Assembly (NCBI GenBank): GCA_016876015.1
Contig: VGOD01000010.1
Coordinates: 1 to 56,550 of the forward strand
Reading direction: 5' to 3'
DNA length: 56,550 bases
Source: Chloroflexota bacterium
GTDB lineage: Bacteria; Chloroflexota; Anaerolineae; CG2-30-64-16
Both the position numbers and the translations under genes were made by a program. The notes beneath the pieces were generated by a model. That model searched no databases. It saw only the letters and a list, made by a program, of their open reading frames with translations, and had not been told where the DNA came from. Position 1 is the stretch's first letter. Each line of letters begins with the position of its first letter. Shown here piece after piece: positions 49,871 through 56,550 of this stretch.

Positions 49871-51619
49871 ATGTCCAAGCACCGAATCTTCACCGTCCTG
49901 TGCGTGCTGGCCGTGCTGGCGCTGCTGGTGACAGCGTGTGCGCCGCAGCCAGCCCTCGCTCCCAAAGCTGAGGCCCCCAAAGCCGAAGCTCCGAAGGCTG
50001 TCGCGGCGACGGCTGCGCCCGCAGCCCCTAAAGCGCCGGCCGGCGGGGTCGCGGTCTCGGCCGCTGGTGAGTTCCCCATCGTGAAGGACAAGATCACGAT
50101 CAAGGCCTTCATGTGCCCCACCAGCATGATCAAGGACTACACCAACAACGAGTTCACCAGGTGGCTGGAAGCGAAGACCAACATCAAGCTGGAGTTCGAC
50201 ATCCCGCCGATGGCCGAAGCGCAACAGAAGCTGAACCTGATGCTCGCCAGCGATGATCTGCCCGAAGTTATCATCGGCTGCAGCATCCGCCTGGATCAGA
50301 TGCAAGTCCTGGCCGAGCAGGGCCAGTTCCTCCCGCTCAACGACTACATCGAGAAGTACGGCATCGAAACCAAGAAGATGTTCCAGACCAACCCGGCGGT
50401 CAAGGACCTGATCACTCTGCTGGATGGCAAGATCTATGGGTTGCCGCACTACAATGACTGCTACCACTGCAGCCTGTCGCAGAAGATGTGGGTCTACAAG
50501 CCGTGGCTGGACAAGCTCGGTCTGAAGACGCCGGAAACAACCGATGAGTTCTATCAGATGCTGAAGGCCTTCAAGGAGAAGGACCCGAACGGCAACGGCA
50601 AGGCGGACGAAATCCCGCTTTCCGGCACGCGCGAAGTGAACGGCGGCTGGCGCGCCCAACTCGATAGTTTCCTGATGAACTCGTTCGTCTACAACGACCG
50701 CGTCACCCCTAATGGAACCCGCCACCTGATCCTGGACAATGGCGTGGTCAAGGCCGCTTACACGGAACCCGGCTGGAAAGAGGGCCTCAAGTATTACAGC
50801 AAGCTCTACGCTGAAGGGCTGATTGATCCGCAGGCCTTCACCAACGACTCCAACCAAATCCGCCAGTTGGGCGAGAACCCCAACGTGCCGATCTTGGGCG
50901 CGACCGGCGCCGGTTGGTACGGCGTCTTCACCCAGAACGGCGGGCCGAGCGGCCGCTGGAAGGAATACGTTCCCATCGCGCCGCTCAAAGGGCCGAGCGG
51001 TATGCGCCAGACCCCGCTGACGATCTACCAGCCGACCGGCGGCCAGGGCACCTTCATGATCACCAAGAAGGCCAAGAACCCCGAAGCGGCGTTCCGCCTG
51101 GGCGACCTGTTCTACGGCTTCGACGCCACTACCCGCTCGGTCTTCGGCCCAGAGGGCGAGGATTGGACGCGCGCCAAAGAGGGCGATGTCTCTATCGCGG
51201 GCGGCAAAGCGGCGTACACCGTGCTCAAGGTGTGGTCGGGCGAAGAACACAACCGCCACTGGAACCAATCCGCGCCGACCTTCCGCACCAGCGAGTATCG
51301 CCTGTCGCAAACCTACAACCCAGCCGACCCGCTCGAACGCTGGTTGTATGAATGGACCAAGAACCTCTACGAGCCTTACGGTACCAAGGACAAGGCTGTG
51401 CCGCCACTGGTTTTCACGAAGGATCAGTCCAAGCAGTTCGGCGAGCTCCACACAACAGTGCTCAACGCTATGGACGAGTGGTTCGCTAACTTCGTCACCG
51501 GCAAGGCAAACGTGGACAAGGACTGGGACGCTTACATCAAGACGCTGAAGGACTCTGGCCTGGATAAGTACCTGGCGATCTACCAGACCGCGTACGACGC
51601 GAAGTACAAGAAGAAATAG
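49871..51619 (+). CDS. ABC transporter substrate-binding lipoprotein, LplA/LipO type
   Basis: A 582-aa binding protein. Signal peptide FTVLCVLAVLALLVTAC ends in a lipobox Cys. An Ala/Pro/Lys linker (PKAEAPKAEAPK) follows, then the family-1 fold: WLEAKTNIKLEFDIPPMAEA, the LNDYIEKYGIETKK segment, YGLPHYNDC, and Trp/Tyr-rich ligand lobe segments. This length (~580 aa) is typical of LplA-type proteins. AGGAGG lies 8 nt before the ATG at 49871. It is separated from the permeases by the heptad-repeat tract. A hairpin pair follows the stop. It probably binds an oligosaccharide. Confidence 0.92.
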   Translation: MSKHRIFTVLCVLAVLALLVTACAPQPALAPKAEAPKAEAPKAVAATAAPAAPKAPAGGVAVSAAGEFPIVKDKITIKAFMCPTSMIKDYTNNEFTRWLEAKTNIKLEFDIPPMAEAQQKLNLMLASDDLPEVIIGCSIRLDQMQVLAEQGQFLPLNDYIEKYGIETKKMFQTNPAVKDLITLLDGKIYGLPHYNDCYHCSLSQKMWVYKPWLDKLGLKTPETTDEFYQMLKAFKEKDPNGNGKADEIPLSGTREVNGGWRAQLDSFLMNSFVYNDRVTPNGTRHLILDNGVVKAAYTEPGWKEGLKYYSKLYAEGLIDPQAFTNDSNQIRQLGENPNVPILGATGAGWYGVFTQNGGPSGRWKEYVPIAPLKGPSGMRQTPLTIYQPTGGQGTFMITKKAKNPEAAFRLGDLFYGFDATTRSVFGPEGEDWTRAKEGDVSIAGGKAAYTVLKVWSGEEHNRHWNQSAPTFRTSEYRLSQTYNPADPLERWLYEWTKNLYEPYGTKDKAVPPLVFTKDQSKQFGELHTTVLNAMDEWFANFVTGKANVDKDWDAYIKTLKDSGLDKYLAIYQTAYDAKYKKK

Positions 51620-51654
51620 GTGGATCAGACCTCTTCTCGATCAAACCTTTGATC

Positions 51655-51687
51655 AGACCTTTAGGGTCTCACAGACCCTAAAGGTCT
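51655..51687. terminator. 15-bp perfect hairpin after the binding-protein gene
   Basis: AGACCTTTAGGGTCT and AGACCCTAAAGGTCT form a perfect 15-bp stem with a 3-nt loop. It lies 36 bp after the stop and may protect the mRNA 3' end. Confidence 0.7.
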
Positions 51688-51696
51688 ATGTACCGA

Positions 51697-51726
51697 AGTC
51701 ACGCGCCATGCGTGACTTTTCTTTTG
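51697..51726 (+). terminator. Rho-independent terminator
   Basis: AGTCACGC-GCCAT-GCGTGACT followed by TTTTCTTTT: an 8-bp GC-rich stem and T-tract. It ends the ABC operon before the kinase gene. Confidence 0.85.
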
Positions 51727-51775
51727 CCCATGGCCTGCGTTAGAATACGGCCACACCATCCACCGGAGAGTCGCC

Positions 51776-54034
51776 ATGTGGCACGTCGCACGCTTATCGG
51801 CCAGGGCACGGCCTGAATCAGCCAGGACCGTGGACGATCTTGTCCAATCCACCGCGCACAACGTCATGCTGATCACGTTGGTGTTCTATCTGGCCAGCGC
51901 GACCGTGCTGGCGGGCAGCGCCGCGACCGCGGTGATGGTGCGCCTGTTCGCCGTGGCGCTGGTTTTCCTGCTGGCCGGCCTGGTCGCCTATCGGATGCTC
52001 AGTCGCCGCTACCTGGCCAGCCAGCTCGTCTGGCAAGGCGGGCTGGCGGTGGGCCTGGCGCTGGCTGTCCTGCTGCTGGAGCGACCGGAAATCGCCCTGC
52101 TCTACGTGCTGCTGCCCCTCGTCGCTGCGGCTACGGCCGGCTGGGCCGGAGGGCTGTTGGCCGAAGCTGTCGTTGTGGCCGCAGCCTGGTGGACCACGCA
52201 CGGCGGCCTGCCCGCGGCGCTCCCGGCCGAGTTTGGCCTGGCGATGCCTGTCGTGGCCGGGTTTGCCGGCGCGCTGGGATGGGCCATCACCAGCCCGCTG
52301 CTGATCGTGGCCGAATGGTCGCTGGCGGGCTACAAGCAGGCCCAGGAAAACCTGAATCTGGCGCGCGAACAGCGGCTGGAGCTGAAACAGGCCGAAGAGG
52401 ATCTGCTGAAAGCCAACCGCGAATTGGCGCGGCTCTCCGATCGGCTCAAGGCGCTGCAGCGCATCGCGGAAGAAGCGCGCCAGGCCAAGGCGGAGTTCGT
52501 CGCTAACGTCAGCCACGAGCTGCGCACGCCGCTGAATATGATCATCGGCTTCACCGAGATCATCTCCCGCTCGCCGCAGGTCTATGGCGGACGGCTGCCA
52601 GCCGCGCTGCTCACCGACATCGCGGCCGTGCGCCGCAACAGCGAACACCTGGCTAACCTGGTCAACGACGTGCTGGACCTGAGCCAGGTCGAAGCCGGCC
52701 GTATGGCCCTCAGCCGCGAGTGGATCAGCCTGCCGCAGGTCATCGAGGCGGCCGTGGCCGCAGTGAAGGCGCTCTTCGACTCCAAGGAGCTCTACCTGTT
52801 GACCGATGTCGCAGCCGATCTGCCGTCGGTGTTCGGCGATGGCACGCGCATCCGCCAGGTAATCATCAATCTGCTGAGCAACGCCGGTCGCTTCACCGAA
52901 CGCGGGGGCGTGACTGTGCGCTGCTGGCGCGAGGACGCCCAGGTGATGCTGAGCGTCACCGATACCGGTCCCGGCATTGGCGAGGCCGACCAGAAACGAC
53001 TCTTCGAGCCATTCCAGCAGCTCGATCCTTCGATCCGCCGGCGCTATGGCGGCAGCGGCCTGGGGCTGACCATCAGCAAGCAGTTCGTCGAGATGCACGG
53101 CGGCAAGATGTGGCTGGAAAGCCCGGCAACCGGGCTCGCCAGAGCAGACAGCCGCTCGCCTCTACACGGTCCGGGCACAACGATCCGCTTCAGCCTGCCG
53201 CTAGAGACGCCCCTCCCCGTCGAACCGGCAGCCGGCGGAATCCGCCGCGCGATCACGCCAGATGACGAATTAGGCTATCGCATGAGGAAGCCACCCGCCA
53301 GGGCATCTTCGACCGATGCGCTGCCGCGGCTGGTCGTGCTGGAAAAGGGACGCACGTTGCAGCGGTTGTTGGGGCGCTATCTGCCCAACGTGGAAGTTGC
53401 GGCGGCAGCCGACATCGCCGCGGCTATGGCCGAATTGGGCCGCTCCCCCGCGCAGGCGCTGATTGTGAACGCGTCGCCGCTGGACGAAGTCTCGCCGGCC
53501 GCGCTGACAAACCTGCCGTTCGGCGCGCCGGCCCTGACCTGCTGGGCGCCGGGCGAAGACGAGGCCGCGCGCCGCCTCGGCGTGGTGCGCTACCTGGTCA
53601 AGCCTGTGGCGTCCGAAAGGCTGCTGGCCGCGCTGGCCGGGCTGGGCGGCGGCGTGAAGACGGCCCTGGTGGTGGACGATGAGCCGGACGAATTACATCT
53701 CTTCGCCCGCATGTTGGCGACCAACGCGACCGGCTATCGCATCCTCCAAGCGACCACCGGTCAGCGCGCGCTGGCGATGCTCAGGAGCCGCCGGCCCGAT
53801 GTGATGTTGTTGGACCTGGTGATGCCGGGCATGGATGGCTTCCAGGTGCTAGAGGAGAAGGGCCGCGATCCGGCCATCCGCGACATCCCCGTCATCGTAA
53901 TCTCGTCACGCGACCCGACCGGCGACCCGGTGGTGAGCAACACGCTGACCATCACCCACGGCAGCGGGCTCTCGGTGCGCAGCCTGCTGGCGTTCATCCA
54001 GGCTACCGGGGAGATATTGACGCCGGTGAAGTGA
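51776..54034 (+). CDS. Membrane hybrid histidine kinase with two tandem receivers (copy 2)
   Basis: A 752-aa kinase paralogous to the one at 12550. Residues ~28-185 contain several TM segments without a large outside domain. Coiled coil ~185-235, then HisKA AEFVANVSHELRTPLNMIIG (His247). The ATPase domain has INLLSNAGRFTERGG (N box), VTDTGPGIGEADQK (G1) and GGSGLGLTISKQFVEM (G2). The first receiver (LVVLEKGRTLQRLLGRY) has no acceptor Asp (ALIVNASP) but keeps YLVKPVAS. The second (ALVVDDEPDELHLF, Asp680 in MLLDLVMPGMDGF) lacks the Lys. GGAG lies upstream of the ATG. It follows the transporter terminator and is separated from the copy B regulator by the whole ABC operon. Confidence 0.88.
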   Translation: MWHVARLSARARPESARTVDDLVQSTAHNVMLITLVFYLASATVLAGSAATAVMVRLFAVALVFLLAGLVAYRMLSRRYLASQLVWQGGLAVGLALAVLLLERPEIALLYVLLPLVAAATAGWAGGLLAEAVVVAAAWWTTHGGLPAALPAEFGLAMPVVAGFAGALGWAITSPLLIVAEWSLAGYKQAQENLNLAREQRLELKQAEEDLLKANRELARLSDRLKALQRIAEEARQAKAEFVANVSHELRTPLNMIIGFTEIISRSPQVYGGRLPAALLTDIAAVRRNSEHLANLVNDVLDLSQVEAGRMALSREWISLPQVIEAAVAAVKALFDSKELYLLTDVAADLPSVFGDGTRIRQVIINLLSNAGRFTERGGVTVRCWREDAQVMLSVTDTGPGIGEADQKRLFEPFQQLDPSIRRRYGGSGLGLTISKQFVEMHGGKMWLESPATGLARADSRSPLHGPGTTIRFSLPLETPLPVEPAAGGIRRAITPDDELGYRMRKPPARASSTDALPRLVVLEKGRTLQRLLGRYLPNVEVAAAADIAAAMAELGRSPAQALIVNASPLDEVSPAALTNLPFGAPALTCWAPGEDEAARRLGVVRYLVKPVASERLLAALAGLGGGVKTALVVDDEPDELHLFARMLATNATGYRILQATTGQRALAMLRSRRPDVMLLDLVMPGMDGFQVLEEKGRDPAIRDIPVIVISSRDPTGDPVVSNTLTITHGSGLSVRSLLAFIQATGEILTPVK

Positions 54035-54040
54035 GGGGTG

Positions 54041-54150
54041 GTGCGTGGTGCGTACAGCGTATTACGTATCACTTATGGCGTCAGTGCCGCGCCTTACGGT
54101 TTGCGCGCTTCGCTCCGAGGACCACGGACTACGCACCACGCACTACGGAC
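54041..54150. repeat. Heptad-armed palindromic element, copy 2 (inverted)
   Basis: The core (GCGTCAGTGCCGCGCCTTAC and onward) is the reverse complement of the core at 16434-16613. Flanks are GTGCGTG/GTGCGTA heptads and CACTACG/GACTACG heptads. It lies between the convergent kinase and scpB genes, and its right end overlaps the last codons of scpB. Confidence 0.8.
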
Positions 54151-54727
54151 CCGCGCTTTCCGGCAGCGCCGGCAAGGCAGTCAGGCTATCCAACCCCAGA
54201 TACTGGAGGAACCGAAAAGTGGTGCCATAGAGGAACGGTCGGCCTGCCTGCTCGAGGCGTCCAACTGCTTCCACCAGCTCGCGTGTGATCAGTGTCCGCA
54301 ACACGCCATCGCAGTTGACTCCGCGCACGGCCTCGATGTCGGCCCGCGTGACCGGCTGGCGGTAGGCGATGACGGCCAGCGTCTCCAGTGCAGCCTGGGA
54401 GAGCTTGCTGCTCAGGTCCAGGCCGAGGAAACGCTCGATGCAGGTCGCGGCTTCCGGCATGCTGACTAGCTGCACGTGATCGCCTCGGCGCTGGACGCGC
54501 AGGCCGCGTTGGCCGTGCTGGCACGCAGCGGTCAGGGCAGCCAGCGCGGCCTCCACAGCCTCGACGTTCGTCTCCAGCACTTGCGCCAGCCTGGCGACCG
54601 GCGTGGGCGCGGCAGCCACAAACAGCAGGCTCTCGACCAGGGCCGCAAGATCGGCAGAGGTCGGCGCCTGACTGGCGGCGGCCGCAGCAGCGGGCAGGAC
54701 AGCTTGTGGATCTGTGTCTGATGTCAC
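54143..54727 (-). CDS. scpB: Segregation and condensation protein B
   Basis: The winged-helix protein ScpB: DLAALVESLLFVAAAPTPVA (N-terminal wH start), LSQAALETLAVIAYRQPVTR (the hallmark segment), then ADIEAVRGVNCDGVLRTLIT and YGTTFRFLQYLGLDSL. With SMC (32651) and ScpA it forms the condensin that organises the chromosome; scpA is not in the window. A promoter at 54759-54788 overlaps the longer frame (open to 54781), so the GTG at 54727, just past the predicted start, is chosen; the exact start is uncertain. Confidence 0.9.
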   Translation of the reverse strand: MTSDTDPQAVLPAAAAAASQAPTSADLAALVESLLFVAAAPTPVARLAQVLETNVEAVEAALAALTAACQHGQRGLRVQRRGDHVQLVSMPEAATCIERFLGLDLSSKLSQAALETLAVIAYRQPVTRADIEAVRGVNCDGVLRTLITRELVEAVGRLEQAGRPFLYGTTFRFLQYLGLDSLTALPALPESAGP

Positions 54728-54758
54728 GGCGTTGGCACGACTCAAAAGAAGTGAGCGC

Positions 54759-54788
54759 AGTATAAAGTCAACCTGACTCACAAGTCAA
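54759..54788 (-). promoter_or_regulatory. Promoter for scpB
   Basis: Minus strand TTGACT (54783-54788), 18-bp spacer, TATACT (54759-54764). Confidence 0.6.
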
Positions 54789-54890
54789 ATGCCGGAAGCC
54801 GAACAGACGCAAGCGGAGCGAGTGTGGGGACTTGCTCTCTGCAAGGGCAGAATCTGGGCAAACAGGGCGCGTGGGGCATGGGCAGCGGGA

Positions 54891-54927
54891 AACACGGACA
54901 GTGGGAAGGTCGCCGCCTGTCCGTGTT
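54891..54927 (-). terminator. Hairpin after the sensor gene
   Basis: AACACGGACAG and CTGTCCGTGTT form a perfect 11-bp stem with a 15-nt loop, with TTTCCC following on the minus strand; it lies 20 bp beyond the stop at 54948. Confidence 0.5.
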
Positions 54928-54947
54928 GATTGCCGCCCGTACCCATG

Positions 54948-55418
54948 CTAGTGACGTAGTATCTTCTTGTCGAAAAGGACAAAGGCAACCGCACAGAACG
55001 CCACCACGACGAGAACGAAGAGCGGCACTAACATGCAGGTCACCAAGACTTCCTTTAGTGCGATCATGTCCATTGTGTTCACCTCGCTGCGTGAGCTCAA
55101 AAGGGGCTTCCACCTGCCGCCGGGAGAGACTGCCACGATCGCCTGTGGATTCAGCAGGTAGACCGCCTGCACATCCGGCGCCCGCGCCACACTGTCCACG
55201 ATCGTCTGGATGGCTGGCCAGTTATTAGTCAGCATGGCGCCTTCCAGACTGTGTTCAGTCACTACACCGGTAGTCGCCGCCAGTTGGCTCAGGTCGGCGA
55301 TCGCCATTCTGCGCTGGAACTGGTATTGCAGCCAGTTGAAGGGCGTCAGGAGCGCGATCAGCGCCAGGCTGACTCCCAGCCCAACCTTGAGGCGAAGTGA
55401 ACGACTGACCAGGCTCAT
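54948..55418 (-). CDS. Membrane sensor domain without an output domain (possible truncated histidine kinase)
   Basis: A 156-aa protein: N-terminal TM (LGVSLALIALLTPFNWLQ, ~13-30), an extracytoplasmic segment (~31-125: FQRRMAIADLSQLAATTGVV, DSVARAPDVQAVYLLNP, AIVAVSPGGRWKPL) and a second TM (LVTCMLVPLFVLVVVAFCAV). It stops (KKILRH) just where a HAMP linker would begin. The layout is that of a histidine-kinase or chemoreceptor sensor without its cytoplasmic part. The start at 55418 has GGAG upstream. It could be a truncated gene or a stand-alone regulator of another kinase. Confidence 0.65.
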   Translation of the reverse strand: MSLVSRSLRLKVGLGVSLALIALLTPFNWLQYQFQRRMAIADLSQLAATTGVVTEHSLEGAMLTNNWPAIQTIVDSVARAPDVQAVYLLNPQAIVAVSPGGRWKPLLSSRSEVNTMDMIALKEVLVTCMLVPLFVLVVVAFCAVAFVLFDKKILRH

Positions 55419-55657
55419 AGGGCGCTCCGCCCCTCGAGCGGGCTTCATTCCCGTTTCGGGCATGGTTCCTGCCTTGTCACAGGGTCCGCACAATCACAGC
55501 ACCTATATGATACCACAGCGGGGACACCTGCTGCAACTCACCAAGGTCCCAGATTGGGCGAATGCGATCGGTGGGGCGGCTCTGAGCTAATAGTCCCACA
55601 CATTGACGAATTCATGGCGAAGATGGGCGAAGAGAGCTCAAAACCGCCATTCAGGGC

Positions 55658-55686
55658 TTGACAAGTCCGCCAGTGTGTGCGATAAT
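55658..55686 (+). promoter_or_regulatory. Promoter for the ROK gene
   Basis: Consensus TTGACA, 17-bp spacer, GATAAT; 62 bp before the GTG at 55748. Confidence 0.75.
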
Positions 55687-55692
55687 GGGCCT

Positions 55693-55722
55693 GGTTAATT
55701 TTGCCCCTTGATTAATTAATTC
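55693..55722. promoter_or_regulatory. AT-rich operator candidate for ROK autoregulation
   Basis: GGTTAATTTTG, CCCC and TTGATTAATTAATT lie between the ROK promoter and start codon, a sharply AT-rich patch in a GC-rich region. ROK repressors often bind such AT-rich sites (family knowledge); binding here is inferred. Confidence 0.45.
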
Positions 55723-55747
55723 CACGTGGCTGTGGTAGGAGCCAAAG

Positions 55748-56550
55748 GTGTCAGCTATCTCGCACTCGACGCAGATCCCTTTCCGGGGCGCACGCACCCT
55801 GGCGCGGGGCCGGAGCATCGGCAACGTCAAGGCCCACAACCTGCGCGCTGTGCTCTTGACTCTTCTTCAAGAGGGGACTGTCTCGCGCGTCGGGCTGGCG
55901 CGCCTCACCGGCCTGTCCACCACCACCATCACCAATCTCATCACGCAGTTGTTGGAGCACGGCCTGGTCCTCGAAGAGGGCCGCGAGGCCAACAATCATG
56001 CTGGCGCGGGCCGGCCTGCCACCCTCTTGCAGTTGATCCCATCGGCGCGCTGCGCAGTGGGCGTGCACATGGGCGTAGATACCATTCGCGCCGGCGTCAG
56101 CGACTTGTTCGGACAGCTTCGCAACTACTTCGTGATTCGCCACACGGCTGAAATGCCCGCGGCCGAGGTGCTCATCGAGATTGCACGCCTGGTGGAACGC
56201 GCCATCGCCGATGCCGGCGTCAGCCGATCGTCCGTGGTCGGCGTTGGCGTCGGCGCCTCTGGGCTGGTGGATGTCGAGACCGGCGTCAATGTGCTGGCGC
56301 CCAACCTGGGCTGGCGCACTGTGCCAATCCGTGACGTATTGGCTGGCCGCTTGCGGTTGCCGGTCTTCGTAGACAACAACGTGCGGGCCATGGCGCTGGC
56401 CGAGGCAATGTTCGGCGCGGGCCGCCAGGCGAACACGCTGGCCTTCGTTTACGGTCGCGTGGGAGTGGGCGCCGGATTCGTCGTGGGCGGGCAGGTCTAC
56501 CGCGGCAGCCGGGCCGGCGCGGGCGAGATCGGCCATACCACGATGATCCC
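55748..56550 (+). CDS. ROK-family transcriptional regulator (NagC/XylR type), 3'-truncated
   Basis: An open frame runs to the window end (267 codons). Residues ~25-80 contain a winged HTH (GNVKAHNLRAVLLTLLQEGT, RLTGLSTTTITNLITQLLEH). From ~93 follows the ROK sugar-kinase-like domain: CAVGVHMGVDTIRAGVSDLF, VGVGVGASGLVDVETGV, VFVDNNVRAMALAEAMFGAG (D-N-N-V motif) and GAGFVVGGQVYRGSRAGAGE. The kinase catalytic Asp appears as DNN rather than DND, so it is probably a sugar-binding regulator and not a kinase. The GTG at 55748 follows AGGAG by 6 nt. It likely controls a sugar gene cluster beyond the window. Confidence 0.85.
   Translation, partial: MSAISHSTQIPFRGARTLARGRSIGNVKAHNLRAVLLTLLQEGTVSRVGLARLTGLSTTTITNLITQLLEHGLVLEEGREANNHAGAGRPATLLQLIPSARCAVGVHMGVDTIRAGVSDLFGQLRNYFVIRHTAEMPAAEVLIEIARLVERAIADAGVSRSSVVGVGVGASGLVDVETGVNVLAPNLGWRTVPIRDVLAGRLRLPVFVDNNVRAMALAEAMFGAGRQANTLAFVYGRVGVGAGFVVGGQVYRGSRAGAGEIGHTTMI

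Noticed and set aside
49817..51451. Large minus-strand frame opposite the LplA-type binding protein
   Set aside because: Antisense to a gene with signal peptide, lipobox and family motifs; no homology-like features in the reverse frame.
1..56550. tRNA, rRNA and tmRNA genes
   Set aside because: Looked for typical acceptor/T-loop patterns in intergenic regions by eye and saw none; a covariance search would be decisive.

Overview
The window is a GC-rich bacterial chromosome segment. Its gene content and repeat style fit a heterotrophic member of the Chloroflexi (Anaerolineae/Caldilineae-like): sugar ABC transporters with no ATPase gene beside them, GH116, sulfatase, Gfo/Idh/MocA and URO-D-family genes, an rnc-ftsY-prfB-smc core block, ScpB, membrane-anchored SH3b and TPR proteins, and many short palindromic intergenic repeats. 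This placement is an inference from gene content. No rRNA, tRNA, integrase, transposase or CRISPR array was found.

Layout. Bases 1-11,035 are a carbohydrate region: a partial GH116 glucosidase, a creatininase-fold hydrolase, a pyruvate-kinase-C-like protein, a GNAT enzyme, a URO-D-family protein, two Gfo/Idh/MocA dehydrogenases, a decayed LacI fragment, a decayed URO-D gene and a CUT1-type ABC transporter (binding lipoprotein and two permeases). Bases 11,211-14,769 hold a soluble HTH/pseudo-HATPase/receiver protein and a membrane hybrid histidine kinase, convergent and overlapping. Next come a sulfatase, a translationally coupled pair of XRE-HTH proteins with Hfq/LSm-like C-termini, a thioesterase, panB, an unrecognised conserved protein, an ATP-cone kinase, an aldo/keto reductase, a TIM-barrel glycosidase, an apparent DegV-GNAT chimera and a REC-kinase. 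Bases 28,138-37,244 hold housekeeping genes: rnc, ftsY, prfB with its programmed +1 frameshift, a zinc-ribbon protein with a suggestive leader, a Uma2 nuclease, smc and an EamA permease. Bases 37,429-46,171 hold envelope proteins (TPR, SH3b lipoprotein, GH-A glycosidase, GT39 transferase), a GIY-YIG nuclease embedded in palindromic repeats, and an Rpn-type nuclease. Bases 46,379-54,034 repeat the theme of the first transporter locus: another HTH/pseudo-HATPase/receiver protein, another ABC transporter and another hybrid kinase. The window ends with scpB, a kinase-less membrane sensor and a ROK regulator cut by the window edge.

How it fits together. The strongest system-level signal is the recurrence, 35 kb apart, of one module: a sugar ABC transporter; a divergent soluble protein with an N-terminal HTH, a degenerate ATPase domain without a phospho-acceptor histidine, and an intact receiver; and a membrane kinase with two tandem receivers. 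In both kinases the middle receiver has lost its Asp but keeps Lys-Pro, and the last receiver keeps its Asp but has lost the Lys. This looks like a nutrient-sensing phosphorelay attached to uptake systems. The second main candidate is the XRE-HTH/LSm-like pair. The third is the association of the GIY-YIG gene with GCATCC-ended palindromes, one of which supplies the gene's stop codon.

Intergenic DNA is unusually structured: heptad- or octad-periodic palindromes, a hexamer microsatellite in the panB leader, a cruciform-like element splitting an octamer tract, and well-formed sigma70-type promoters, including a back-to-back pair for rnc and ftsY that shares its -35 region.
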